A stretch of 64,000 bases of DNA from PALSA-693 sp963834725. Lineage in GTDB: Bacteria > Actinomycetota > Acidimicrobiia > Acidimicrobiales > Palsa-688. Below, in pieces: positions 18,167 to 25,659 of the stretch (position 1 is its first letter; each line of letters starts with the position of its first letter). Under the pieces are notes generated by a model, which ran no database searches, was not told the DNA's origin, and was given only the letters and a program-made list of their open reading frames with translations. Position numbers and translations under genes: made by a program. The stretch covers positions 2,542,001 to 2,606,000 of the forward strand of contig CAWICN010000001.1 of the NCBI GenBank assembly GCA_963834725.1, read 5' to 3'.

Positions 18167-19312
18167 TCACCGGTCGAGTCGCCCCAATACCTCGGCCGTG
18201 TGCTGGCCCGGCGAGGGGACGCCGGAGCGGATGGTGGTTGGCGTCTCGCTGAAGTGGACCGGGTGGGTAAGAACCTCGATAAGCCGCCCATCGGGTCCGT
18301 CCACCCTCGCGGTCACCTCTAGGTGCCGGATCTGGGGATCGGCGAACACCTCCGAAACCCGGTAGATCGGCCCGCAGGGGAAGACTTCGGCGAACAAGTC
18401 GACCCAGTCCCCGGTCGGGCGGGTGCAGAGAACGGCACCAATTATCGAGTTGAGTTCGTCTCTGTGGCGGTAACGCTCGCGCATCGTGGCAAAACGGGAA
18501 TCGGCCGTGAGATCGGGACGGCCCACCATCTCCGCGAAGCGGTCGAAGCCGCCGAGGACCCCGATATTGATCATGCCATCGGCGGTTGTGAATGTTCCCA
18601 TCGCCGGGATGGTCGGGTGGTTGTTGCCTTCCTGCTGCGGCTCGACCGCGTCGATGAGCCAGCGGGCCGCCTGGAAGTCGAGGAGGTGTACCGCCGTCTC
18701 GAGCAGGGACGTATGCACCCACTGGCCCCGCCCGGTTCGCTCCCGGGCGAATAACGCGGCAATCACGCCCTGAGCCAGGAACGTTCCGGCCACCACGTCA
18801 GACACCGCCACCCCGACCCGCCACGGCCCACTCCCGGGTGGTCCCGTTACCGCCATCAATCCGCCCATGCCCTGGGCGATCTGGTCGACCCCCGGCCGGT
18901 CGGCGTAAGGCCCATCCTGGCCGAACCCAGAAATGCTGCCGTACACCAGTCGCGAGTTGCGGGCCATGAGCCGGTCAGGGGACAGGCCCAGGCGGTCTTT
19001 CACAGCCGGGCGCCAGTTCTCCAGGAACACATCGGCCTGGTCGACCAGAGCCAGCATTCCCGCCAGGCCGGCGGGTTCCTTCAGATCGAGGACGACTGAT
19101 CGTTTGTTGCGGTTGAGGTTCATCTCGTCGGAGCCGCCGAGGCCAGGCTGACCCCGACCGACCCTGATCACATCGGCGCCCATGTCGGCGAGTTGACGGG
19201 AGCACGTCGGACCCGACCGGGCGGTGGTGGCGTCGACCACCCGCACTCCGTCGAGGGGGCCGGTCACCAGACCTGCTCGGCCAGCCGTCTCCAGTCGCAC
19301 CTCTCCGCTCAC
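18167..19312 (-). CDS. CaiB/BaiF family III CoA transferase
   Basis: A 381-residue cytoplasmic enzyme that moves CoA between carboxylic acids through an aspartyl-CoA intermediate. Seen: the opening LDGVRVVDATTARSGPTCSRQLADMGADVIRV, the NLNRNKRSVVLDLK segment, and the catalytic region RPGVDQIAQGMGGLMAVTG with the expected aspartate. The GTG start lies at the edge of the intergenic region before the dioxygenase gene. It closes the catabolic locus and could recycle CoA from a product to a fresh substrate molecule. Confidence 0.9.
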   Translation of the reverse strand: MSGEVRLETAGRAGLVTGPLDGVRVVDATTARSGPTCSRQLADMGADVIRVGRGQPGLGGSDEMNLNRNKRSVVLDLKEPAGLAGMLALVDQADVFLENWRPAVKDRLGLSPDRLMARNSRLVYGSISGFGQDGPYADRPGVDQIAQGMGGLMAVTGPPGSGPWRVGVAVSDVVAGTFLAQGVIAALFARERTGRGQWVHTSLLETAVHLLDFQAARWLIDAVEPQQEGNNHPTIPAMGTFTTADGMINIGVLGGFDRFAEMVGRPDLTADSRFATMRERYRHRDELNSIIGAVLCTRPTGDWVDLFAEVFPCGPIYRVSEVFADPQIRHLEVTARVDGPDGRLIEVLTHPVHFSETPTTIRSGVPSPGQHTAEVLGRLDR

Positions 19313-19358
19313 GAGCAGGAGATGTTAACCGTAAATCACTATTGTCCGGCCCTGGTCG

Positions 19359-20197
19359 TTGGCAAACTGCGTATCGGTGTTGACCGCTTCGCAACTCGAG
19401 CAACTGCGGACCGTGAGCTGGACCCGGATCGCCAACGTGGTGTCCCGATCGGACGTGGCGGCCATGACCGAGCGGGTATGGGCGTTCTACGCAAAACGAG
19501 GTGTCGTCCAATCAGATCCAACGACCTGGCCGACCGGCCTCGGCTCCAAAAATCAGGCCCTGCGCCAGTCCGGGCTGTTCAACCATTTCGCCAATCACGC
19601 GACCGAGGCTCTCATCGATCAGCTACTGGGCACCCGAAGCTGGAGCGAACCCGAAGCCTGGGGTCCGGCCCTGATCACCTGGCCCCAACCGGGACCGTGG
19701 CGGCTACCGTACCGGAGTTGGCACTTCCCGGCCGGGGCCATCCCGACTGGCCGGCCGCGGCTCGCCTGTTCGGGTACATCAGCGAGGTGAGACCCGCCGG
19801 CGGCGGCACTCTGATCGTGGAAGGCAGTCACGAGTTGATCCGGCGGCTGGTGGCCAGCAGCCCGGACCACGATGCCGGGCCGTCATCTGACCTGCGGCGA
19901 ATCCTGAGCAGACGGTACCCCTGGTTCGCCGCCCTCAACCGTGCGGGCGGGGACCGGCTCCAGCGGTTCATGATCGACGGTGACGAGATCGACGGCGTAC
20001 ACGTCAGAGTCCTTGAGCTGACCGGTCAACCTGGAGACGTGGTGGCCATGATGCCATGGACGATGCACACGTTCTCAATGAACACCTCCCCCCGGCCACG
20101 TTTCATGGTTACCCACACCGTGCTGCGCCACGACCAAACCTTCTACCCTGCCATCCCCAGCTCCGCCAAACGCGGTCCGGCCCCGCTTCGTGCATGA
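19359..20197 (+). pseudogene. Phytanoyl-CoA dioxygenase-family protein, frame-disrupted
   Basis: Two frames join into one Fe(II)/2-oxoglutarate oxygenase of about 279 residues. The first frame (TTG at 19359 or GTG at 19377) is coherent to RLPYRSWHFP. The second continues from GHPDWPAAARLFGYISEV and holds GGGTLIVEGSH and the C-terminal ligand region PWTMHTFSMN...PRFMV (H...R). The break lies near 19735-19745 in a stretch with GGGG and CCC runs. The family hydroxylates acyl-CoAs or small metabolites. It is divergent from the CoA transferase. Confidence 0.7.
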
Positions 20198-20208
20198 AGC
20201 CAAGAGTG

Positions 20209-20946
20209 TCAGCTTTTCGTTCGCAGGTACTCGTTGATCAGGTCGGTCACCTTTTGGCGGATGTCAGGGGCTGTCGCTCCGTGGCGGGCGAGTAGCTCTG
20301 CCGGCCGGCCGGCCGGGTCGCGCAGCAGGCCGAGCAGGATGTGCTCGGTGCCGATGTAGTTGTGGCCGAGATGGAGGGCCTCGGTAAGGGCGCCGGCGAG
20401 GAGCCGGCGGGTGGCCACGTCCAGGGGCAGCACCGGCGACTCGGGGCCTTTCTGCTGCGAGGACAGCTCGGCCCTGACCTGCCGTGTTAGTTCGGCGGTG
20501 CTGGTCACGGTGGCGTAGATGGCCCGGGCGGCCAGATTCTGGGGGTCTTCCAGGACGGCCAGCAGCAGGTGCATGGGGCTGAGGGCGGGGTGCCGCAGTC
20601 GGCGGGCGTGGCCTTCGGCGGCGAAGAGGGCGTTGCGTGCCCGGGGGGTTAGCCGCTGCAGGCCGCCTGCCTGCTCCAGGTCGGAGAGACCCAGGGCGGC
20701 CGCCCGGGTGCCAAAGCGCTGCTGGGCGGCTTGCCGGCTGATGCCGATGGCGGCGCCGATCTGGGCCCAGGTGCATCCCTCAGCACGCGCCCGCTCGGCG
20801 TAGTACCCGATCAGCCGGTCGGAGAGCGCGCCCAGTTCGCCCGCGACGGTGACCGCCTCCTCGATCCCGGCGAGTGCGCCGGGGGTGCGCCGCGCTTCTA
20901 CCGCCTCGATCAGGGCCGCAAAGTCGAACGGGTCCGGGTGTCCCAC
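20209..20946 (-). CDS. HTH protein with two Clp N-terminal repeats, candidate regulator
   Basis: A 245-residue protein with no AAA ATPase. Residues 60-95 form a helix-turn-helix (TWAQIGAAIGISRQAAQQRF). The C-terminal half contains two Clp-N (Clp R) repeats, seen as LSPMHLLLAVLEDP and the later YIGTEHILLGLLRDPAG. Clp-N domains normally recruit substrates or adaptors to ClpA/ClpC. Here they are attached to a DNA-binding module, so the protein may be a transcription factor controlled through Clp substrate recognition. It is divergent from a serine hydrolase gene with a palindrome in the shared 80-base gap, which is the likely operator. Confidence 0.82.
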   Translation of the reverse strand: MGHPDPFDFAALIEAVEARRTPGALAGIEEAVTVAGELGALSDRLIGYYAERARAEGCTWAQIGAAIGISRQAAQQRFGTRAAALGLSDLEQAGGLQRLTPRARNALFAAEGHARRLRHPALSPMHLLLAVLEDPQNLAARAIYATVTSTAELTRQVRAELSSQQKGPESPVLPLDVATRRLLAGALTEALHLGHNYIGTEHILLGLLRDPAGRPAELLARHGATAPDIRQKVTDLINEYLRTKS

Positions 20947-20978
20947 GGTGGCATGGTCTCGCGTCGAGAGTGATGTTC

Positions 20979-21024
20979 GTCAAGGTTATCCTTGACGATT
21001 AGCTCATTGTCAAGGTATAGCTTG
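20979..21024. promoter_or_regulatory. Palindromic operator pair upstream of the serine hydrolase
   Basis: GTCAAGG-TTAT-CCTTGAC is a perfect 7+7 inverted repeat at 20979-20996. A second, weaker copy (GTCAAGG-TATAG-CTTG) follows at 21009-21024, 30 bases further on. Both overlap the predicted promoter elements of the hydrolase gene, so a bound protein would block RNA polymerase. The divergent HTH/Clp-N protein is the obvious candidate binder. Confidence 0.6.
20992..21021 (+). promoter_or_regulatory. Predicted promoter, apparently leaderless
   Basis: TTGACG (20992-20997) and TATAGC (21016-21021) are spaced 18 bases apart. The hydrolase ATG at 21029 begins only 7 bases after the -10 hexamer, and no ribosome site precedes it. 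Transcription would start at or next to the ATG, giving a leaderless mRNA as is frequent in Actinobacteria. Confidence 0.55.
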
Positions 21025-21028
21025 CCTG

Positions 21029-22531
21029 ATGGAACAGCGCGAGCCACTGCCTGAGTCAGCGAAACCCCTCATGGACGTGGCGGTGCTGGAGGAGGCCCTG
21101 GACGTGCTCGTCCCGGAGATCCTGCCGGCGAGCGGGGCTCCGGGCATTTCCCTGGCAGTCGGCGCGGGCGAGCATGTCGTGCTGGCCAGGGGCTACGGGC
21201 TGGCCGACATCGCCACCGCCAGGCCCATGGACGCCGGGACGGTCGGCCCGACCGGCTCGGACTGCAAGCCCTATACCGCGCTGGCCGCCATGCGGTTGGT
21301 GGACAGCGGGCACCTCGCCCTGGACGTCCCGGTCAACCGGTACCTCGACTTCACGGTCACCAACCCGCACGGGGAGCGGCCGATCACGCTGCGGGACCTG
21401 TTGACCCACCGTTCGGGGCTCGGGACCACCTTCGGCTTTTGCGACCTGGTACCACGGCCTCCTCTGGGCCGGCACCTGGAGCGGGTTTTCGCCGAAGGCC
21501 GGACCGACGTCTACGGCGGCAGCCTCTTCCCGCTATGGGCCACTCCGGCCGGGATCAACTATCAGTACTCCAACACCGGCGTCGCCCTGGTCGGCTACCT
21601 GGTTGAGCGGGCCAACCCCGAGGGCGTGTCGTTCCCGGAGTGGGTGAGGAGGCGGCTGTTCAGCCCGCTCGGCATGAATTCCACGTGCCTCCCCCCGGCG
21701 CAGGACGCCAACTATGTTCCCGACGGGATCCTGGCCCGCCGCTCCACCGGCTATGCGACCTTGCCCGGGGTCCGGTTCTGCCTGCCTCAGGTCTACGTCG
21801 GTGACTACCCGGCCGGCACCGCCCTCACCACTCCGACAGATCACTGCCGGTTCCTGCTGGCGATGGGCAACCGGGGCCGGCTCGGCGGCACCCGCGTCCT
21901 CGATGCCGACCTGGCCGAGATGATGATCACGCCGCAGGCCCCTCGCGGCCCCGATCCCGATGCCTCGATTGGACTGGTATGGAACCTGTTCAACCACGGG
22001 CGTCCGCAGTTTTACTTCGGTCACGGCGGAGAGTACATGTGGGGCTGGAATAACGTCTCGCGGGTCTGGCCGCGACAGCGGGTCGCGGTTACGGCCAATA
22101 CCAACCAGTGGGACCTGGGGGACAATGGCACTTCTGACCGTCCCAGCCACCTGGCCGGACTGCTGGTGCTCGGCATCGTCAGCGCCTGGGTCGACGGCAG
22201 AGACCCACGGCCTCCGCGGTCAGCCCCGTCGGCTCGCAGCTACCTGGCCGGCGTCATCGTCGCCGATCGCCTCGGCCCCCGGCTGGGCTTGCGCACCAGA
22301 ATCGCGCCGGCCGCCATCCACACGATCACCGAAGCCGCCCTTCCCGGCCCGCTGGCATCCTGGGATCCGGTCGCGTTCCGCCAGGCGCTCACCGATCTGC
22401 GGCACGTCCAGGGAATAGCGGAGATGTACCACGTCATCCAGCGCGAAATGCCGGACCACCAGCGCGAAGTCCTCCAGCGGCAGCTCGGGATTCCCGGCCT
22501 CGGACGGCTCGCCGCGCCGCTCCTCGAGTGA
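21029..22531 (+). CDS. Serine hydrolase, beta-lactamase/class C esterase family
   Basis: A 500-residue member of the serine beta-lactamase-like superfamily. Seen: catalytic SxxK as S77-D-C-K80, the YxN motif as Y180-S-N182, and HGG in YFGHGGEY near residue 332. No signal peptide is evident, so a cytoplasmic esterase or peptidase is more likely than a secreted beta-lactamase. About 120 extra C-terminal residues follow the catalytic domain. The promoter region carries the palindromic operator described at 20979. Confidence 0.88.
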   Translation: MEQREPLPESAKPLMDVAVLEEALDVLVPEILPASGAPGISLAVGAGEHVVLARGYGLADIATARPMDAGTVGPTGSDCKPYTALAAMRLVDSGHLALDVPVNRYLDFTVTNPHGERPITLRDLLTHRSGLGTTFGFCDLVPRPPLGRHLERVFAEGRTDVYGGSLFPLWATPAGINYQYSNTGVALVGYLVERANPEGVSFPEWVRRRLFSPLGMNSTCLPPAQDANYVPDGILARRSTGYATLPGVRFCLPQVYVGDYPAGTALTTPTDHCRFLLAMGNRGRLGGTRVLDADLAEMMITPQAPRGPDPDASIGLVWNLFNHGRPQFYFGHGGEYMWGWNNVSRVWPRQRVAVTANTNQWDLGDNGTSDRPSHLAGLLVLGIVSAWVDGRDPRPPRSAPSARSYLAGVIVADRLGPRLGLRTRIAPAAIHTITEAALPGPLASWDPVAFRQALTDLRHVQGIAEMYHVIQREMPDHQREVLQRQLGIPGLGRLAAPLLE

Positions 22532-22537
22532 AAAAAG

Positions 22538-22711
22538 TCAGCCGGTCGGCAGCTGAAAGTCGTCGAGAGCGTCGGCGGGGACTCCAAGCGTTCCATCTTC
22601 GAGCCGTACTCGCGGCAACCTGTTTTCGTACATCGCTTCGATGATCAGCCGGGTTGGGACCCCCCGACGGCGGGCCGCTTCCGCCGGTAGCAGAATCTCC
22701 GGGTCGGTCAC
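22538..22711 (-). CDS. Small excisionase/MerR-like HTH protein
   Basis: A 57-residue protein starting with GTG at 22709-22711, with an excellent GGAAGGAGG site just upstream. The sequence (LPAEAARRRGVPTRLIIEAM) resembles the winged HTH of excisionases and DNA-binding helper proteins, followed by a short acidic tail. Its start overlaps the stop of the preceding 66-residue gene (GTGA), so the two are translationally coupled. A two-gene antitoxin-like or accessory module is possible. Confidence 0.6.
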   Translation of the reverse strand: MTDPEILLPAEAARRRGVPTRLIIEAMYENRLPRVRLEDGTLGVPADALDDFQLPTG

Positions 22712-22908
22712 AGCACGCCTCCTTCCTCCAGGCGGAGCCTACCGTGGATCATCCGGATCACGGTCGCCAGTTCGTCCTGGAGTCCCGGAGCGACCGCTGT
22801 CTCACGGAGGGCCAGCCGCGCATCTTCGAGCGCCTCCAGGGCGCGGAAGCCCTCGTCCAGGTTGAGGAGAAGCCCTGGCGGGACAGGATCGTCGTCAGGT
22901 CGGCTCAC
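22708..22908 (-). CDS. Small hypothetical protein coupled to an excisionase-like gene
   Basis: A 66-residue, leucine- and acid-rich helical protein (starts MSRPDDDPVPPGLLLNLDEG, later RALEALEDARLALRE) from a GTG at 22906-22908. It ends by overlapping the next start (GTGA). An in-frame extension upstream to 23106 is basic and low in coding character, so the short form is preferred. The family was not recognised. Confidence 0.5.
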   Translation of the reverse strand: MSRPDDDPVPPGLLLNLDEGFRALEALEDARLALRETAVAPGLQDELATVIRMIHGRLRLEEGGVL

Positions 22909-22988
22909 GCTCGCCAGTCTGCCGGTTCGTCTGAGGGTGCGGCGCCACGGTTCAATATGCGCCTCATGCTCGTTCACGGGCGGTCCCG

Positions 22989-23251
22989 ATGTCGTCGCTC
23001 GGGGCGTTCGTCGGGGCGCCGGTGCTAACCCGTGAGACCGGCACCTTCCGCTACGACGGGGACCTCTTGGCAAGCCGCCGGCCGAAAGCTTCGCACACTG
23101 CGCCATTCAGCACGGCTACACGCAAGAGACCAGGTACCAGCCGGCCAGTCGGTTCTGGCCGTTCCCGTGGATCGAAGGGGGCTGGCTGCTCGTAGTGTCG
23201 GTGCTGCTCATCGCCGTGACCATCTGGCTGGTCCGCCGGCGGGTGGCCTGA
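22989..23251 (+). pseudogene. Internally deleted ABC-2 permease remnant
   Basis: The first part reads FVGAPVLTRETGTFRYD, matching the early part of actinobacterial ABC-2 permeases (VGAPLLAREL-TGTF...). After a frame switch near 23065 the sequence reads YQPASRFWPFPWIEGGWLL, then a hydrophobic segment and RRRVA before the stop, matching the permease C-terminus. About 150 middle residues are missing. This is a deletion scar rather than a functional gene. Confidence 0.6.
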
Positions 23252-23278
23252 CGCCGGGCAACGATAAGTTGGCGCGGC

Positions 23279-24550
23279 ATGAGGTCGGTCGGCGTGCTGT
23301 ATCCGGGGGAGATGGGGGCGGCGTTGGCCCGTGCCGCCCGCAGCACGGGGGCGGAGGTGCACTGGGTTGGCGCGGGACGCAGCCCGGCCACCCGGGCCCG
23401 GGCGGACGCCCTTCAACTCCGGGAGGCCGGCTCGGTCGGCGAAATGGCTGCACGCGTCGAGCTGGTCGTGTCGATCTGCCCGCCGGAGGCGGCGGTCGCG
23501 GTTGCGGGCGCCGTGGCCAAGACAGGCTTTTCAGGCCTGTACCTCGACGCAAACGCCGTCTCGCCGGCGACCGCCGGGAGGGTGGGCGCGATTGTCGAGG
23601 CGGCTGGCGCGGCCTACGTCGATGGCGGCGTCATCGGGGGACCCGACCGGCCGCACCTCTATGTCTCGGGAAAAAAGGCGGCCGAAGTGGCGCAAGCTTT
23701 CGGCGAACCGGCCCGAACGACCGTGCTCAGGGCCGGGGGTCTAACGGCGGCATCCGCCCTCAAGATGGTCTATGCCGGCTGGACGAAGGGCAGCACCGCA
23801 CTGCTGCTCGCCCTCGCGGCGGCCTCCCGTCGGCTCGGCGTCGAGGAGGCCCTGCGCGGCGAGTGGGAGGGCACTCAGCCCGGATTGGTCAGCCGATTGG
23901 CGGCGTCAGCCGGCCCGGCCAGCAAGGCGTGGCGCTGGGTTGGTGAGATGGACGAGATCGCGGCCACCCTGGAAGACGCCGGTCTGCCGGGCGGACTCCA
24001 CGTGGCGGCCGCCGAGGTCTACCGCCGGCTAACCGCCTACAAGGACGACCGCACGGTCGATGTCGACGCGGTGCTCGAGGCCCTCCTCTCGGGTGAGCCC
24101 GGCCTCGCCGAGGTCGATGATGGCATCGTGATCAACAGCGAGGTCGATCGAGTCGATTGGCACCAGGCCAAAGCTGACCTGGCCAACGACAGGTTTGACA
24201 ACGGGCGCTCCACTCACGCGCTCCGCTTGTCGTTCCTGCGGTCCCAGCACGTGGCCCTGGCCTGGGCTGGTGAAAGCCTGGTGGGAATGGCGCGAATGCT
24301 GTCCGACGGGGTGTGCAATTCGTATCTACTCGACGTATGGACGGCCTCGGATTTTCGCCGTCAAGGAGTTGGAGCCGGAATGGTGAAGTACCTGCTCGAC
24401 CAGGTACCCGGGCAGCACGTCGGCCTCCAGACTGACGATGCGGAGGCCTTCTACGGGTCGCTCGGGTTCCGCGCCCAACCGGAGTTCATGTCCGTTGTGG
24501 TTGGCACGTGGCTGGGAAACGCCGCCAACGGATCGGTCCAGGATCCTTAA
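23279..24550 (+). CDS. NAD-binding dehydrogenase (DUF1932 type) fused to a GNAT acetyltransferase
   Basis: This 423-residue protein has two enzyme modules. Residues 1-165 are a 6-phosphogluconate/beta-hydroxyacid dehydrogenase-like Rossmann domain (GVLYPGEMGAALA). Residues 170-275 fit the DUF1932 helical domain (ALKMVYAGWTKGSTALLLAL). From about residue 284 (IVINSEVDRVDW) a GNAT domain follows, with acetyl-CoA motif FRRQGVGAGMVKYLL and the C-terminal AFYGSLGFRAQP. The frame is open throughout. The in-frame GTG at 24130 could be the relic of a separate acetyltransferase start. The pairing suggests reduction and acetylation of one substrate, possibly an amine. Substrates are unknown. Confidence 0.85.
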   Translation: MRSVGVLYPGEMGAALARAARSTGAEVHWVGAGRSPATRARADALQLREAGSVGEMAARVELVVSICPPEAAVAVAGAVAKTGFSGLYLDANAVSPATAGRVGAIVEAAGAAYVDGGVIGGPDRPHLYVSGKKAAEVAQAFGEPARTTVLRAGGLTAASALKMVYAGWTKGSTALLLALAAASRRLGVEEALRGEWEGTQPGLVSRLAASAGPASKAWRWVGEMDEIAATLEDAGLPGGLHVAAAEVYRRLTAYKDDRTVDVDAVLEALLSGEPGLAEVDDGIVINSEVDRVDWHQAKADLANDRFDNGRSTHALRLSFLRSQHVALAWAGESLVGMARMLSDGVCNSYLLDVWTASDFRRQGVGAGMVKYLLDQVPGQHVGLQTDDAEAFYGSLGFRAQPEFMSVVVGTWLGNAANGSVQDP

Positions 24551-24560
24551 CGGGCCGAGG

Positions 24561-24782
24561 TCAGAGGAATCTGACCTGGGTGATCTCGGCTCGGAAGAAC
24601 TCGCCGGCCGGGCTGTCCCATTCGTCGGTCCCGTAGAAGTAACCGGCCCTCAGGGTCCGGCTGAGCTTGATTCCGTCGAAGTCGGTCTCATCGGCGAGGG
24701 TGCCGCCGCAGGGATACTCATCCCACGGGTGTCCACCCGGTTGCGCCCAGCGGGGCATGGTCGCAACCTGGTTGATTGACAA
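24561..24782 (-). pseudogene. C-terminal remnant of a DUF6544-like protein
   Basis: The 73-residue frame reads WAQPGGHPWDEYPCGG and later RTLRAGYFYGTDEW...GEFFRAEI, which matches my recall of the C-terminus of DUF6544-type proteins. The N-terminal two thirds are absent; the divergent MarR gene starts 40 bases upstream. No good ribosome site is present. Confidence 0.5.
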
Positions 24783-24822
24783 GTTGCTTGACTACCGTGC
24801 CCGGTGGACGTAGCCTTCCGTC

Positions 24823-25299
24823 GTGACGACCAATGCCATGGTGCCGGACCCGAGCGATATCCCGGTGCTGCTCCGGGCGGCCCGGGGCGCTTACAGCAAC
24901 TCGATTGCAGCCAAGCTCGCCGCCGCCGAGTTCGATGACCTGCCCCGCAACGGACCCTTCGTGCTGGGCGGCATGGCCAACCATGGCGGCTCTGCGGTCG
25001 AGATGATCAAGGGACTGGGCGTGACCCGTCAGGCCGCCAGCCAGCTGATCGACACGCTCGTCGTTCGTGGGTACCTGGACCGGGAGGTCAACAACGAGGA
25101 TCGTCGACGAATGGACATCGAACTCACCGAACGCGGCCGCGCCGCCGCGGCCATGGTCCGAGCCGCGGTCGAAAACGTCGACCGGCAGCTCACGGCGATG
25201 CTGTCACCAGCCGAGCTGGCCGGGTTGCGAGCCGGTCTGGCCGCGTTGGCCACGATAAAGGAGAAAGCTCTGCGTGACCGAGAACCGCAAGACCTTTGA
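24823..25299 (+). CDS. MarR-family transcriptional regulator
   Basis: A 158-residue winged-HTH dimeric regulator. The recognition region is VTRQAASQLIDTLVVRGYLDREVNNEDRR, with the wing DRRRMDIELTERG. GTG start. Its last 26 bases overlap the start of the VOC-domain gene, so the two are coupled. MarR regulators commonly control a neighbouring detoxification gene, which fits the VOC (bleomycin-resistance/glyoxalase) partner. Confidence 0.88.
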   Translation: MTTNAMVPDPSDIPVLLRAARGAYSNSIAAKLAAAEFDDLPRNGPFVLGGMANHGGSAVEMIKGLGVTRQAASQLIDTLVVRGYLDREVNNEDRRRMDIELTERGRAAAAMVRAAVENVDRQLTAMLSPAELAGLRAGLAALATIKEKALRDREPQDL

Positions 25300-25627
25300 G
25301 GTGCCGATGGGGCGCATCCTCACGGTCGCACCGGGACTACCGACCTCCGACATGGCCCGCACCGTGGAGCACTACCGGCGCCTGGGGTTTACCGTCACCG
25401 CTCCCGGATCGGATTCGGACGCCGACGCGGCCTTCGCCATCGCGACGCGCCACGGCATCCAACTGCACCTCGCGCTCAAACACGACCATGACCCCGCCCG
25501 TACCGCCTCATGGATCTATCTCGGCGTCGAGGACGCCGACCAGATCGCTGCGGAGTTCATCGCGGCAGCGGTCGAGGAAAGCCGCACACAACCGGCTGAA
25601 ATTCGTTCGAGCTCCTTTGTGCTATGA
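25274..25627 (+). pseudogene. VOC-family protein truncated at a palindrome
   Basis: A 117-residue frame begins as a normal bleomycin-resistance/glyoxalase-like domain (PGLPTSDMARTVEHYRRLGF, then HDHDPARTASWIYLGVEDAD). After EFIAAAVEE it loses similarity and ends within 20 codons. The expected final strand with the last metal/ligand residue and the DPDGN segment is missing. The stop codon lies inside the left arm of the large palindrome at 25617-25659, so an insertion or recombination event there probably removed the 3' end. Confidence 0.7.
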
Positions 25628-25659
25628 AAACCGCGTAATACGCGGTTTTCATAACACAA
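25617..25659. repeat. 43-bp near-perfect palindrome, candidate recombination site
   Basis: TATGAAAACCGCGTA at 25623-25637 is mirrored exactly by TACGCGGTTTTCATA at 25639-25653 around a single central A. The symmetry extends to TTGTG/CACAA outside one mismatched pair. No T run follows, and the AT/GC block structure is unlike an intrinsic terminator. Two arms around a short centre resemble tyrosine-recombinase core sites. Confidence 0.7.

Noticed and set aside
19193..19740. Start of the dioxygenase placed at 19193 in the second frame
   Set aside because: The upstream part of that frame is noise over the CoA transferase 5' end; conserved sequence there is in the other frame from 19359 or 19377.
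21029..22531. Calling the serine hydrolase a true beta-lactamase
   Set aside because: It lacks a signal peptide and has a long C-terminal extension; SxxK, YxN and HGG fit the wider esterase/peptidase group equally well.
25617..25659. The large palindrome considered as an intrinsic terminator
   Set aside because: No T run follows on either strand and the centre is a single base, too tight for a hairpin loop without opening several pairs.
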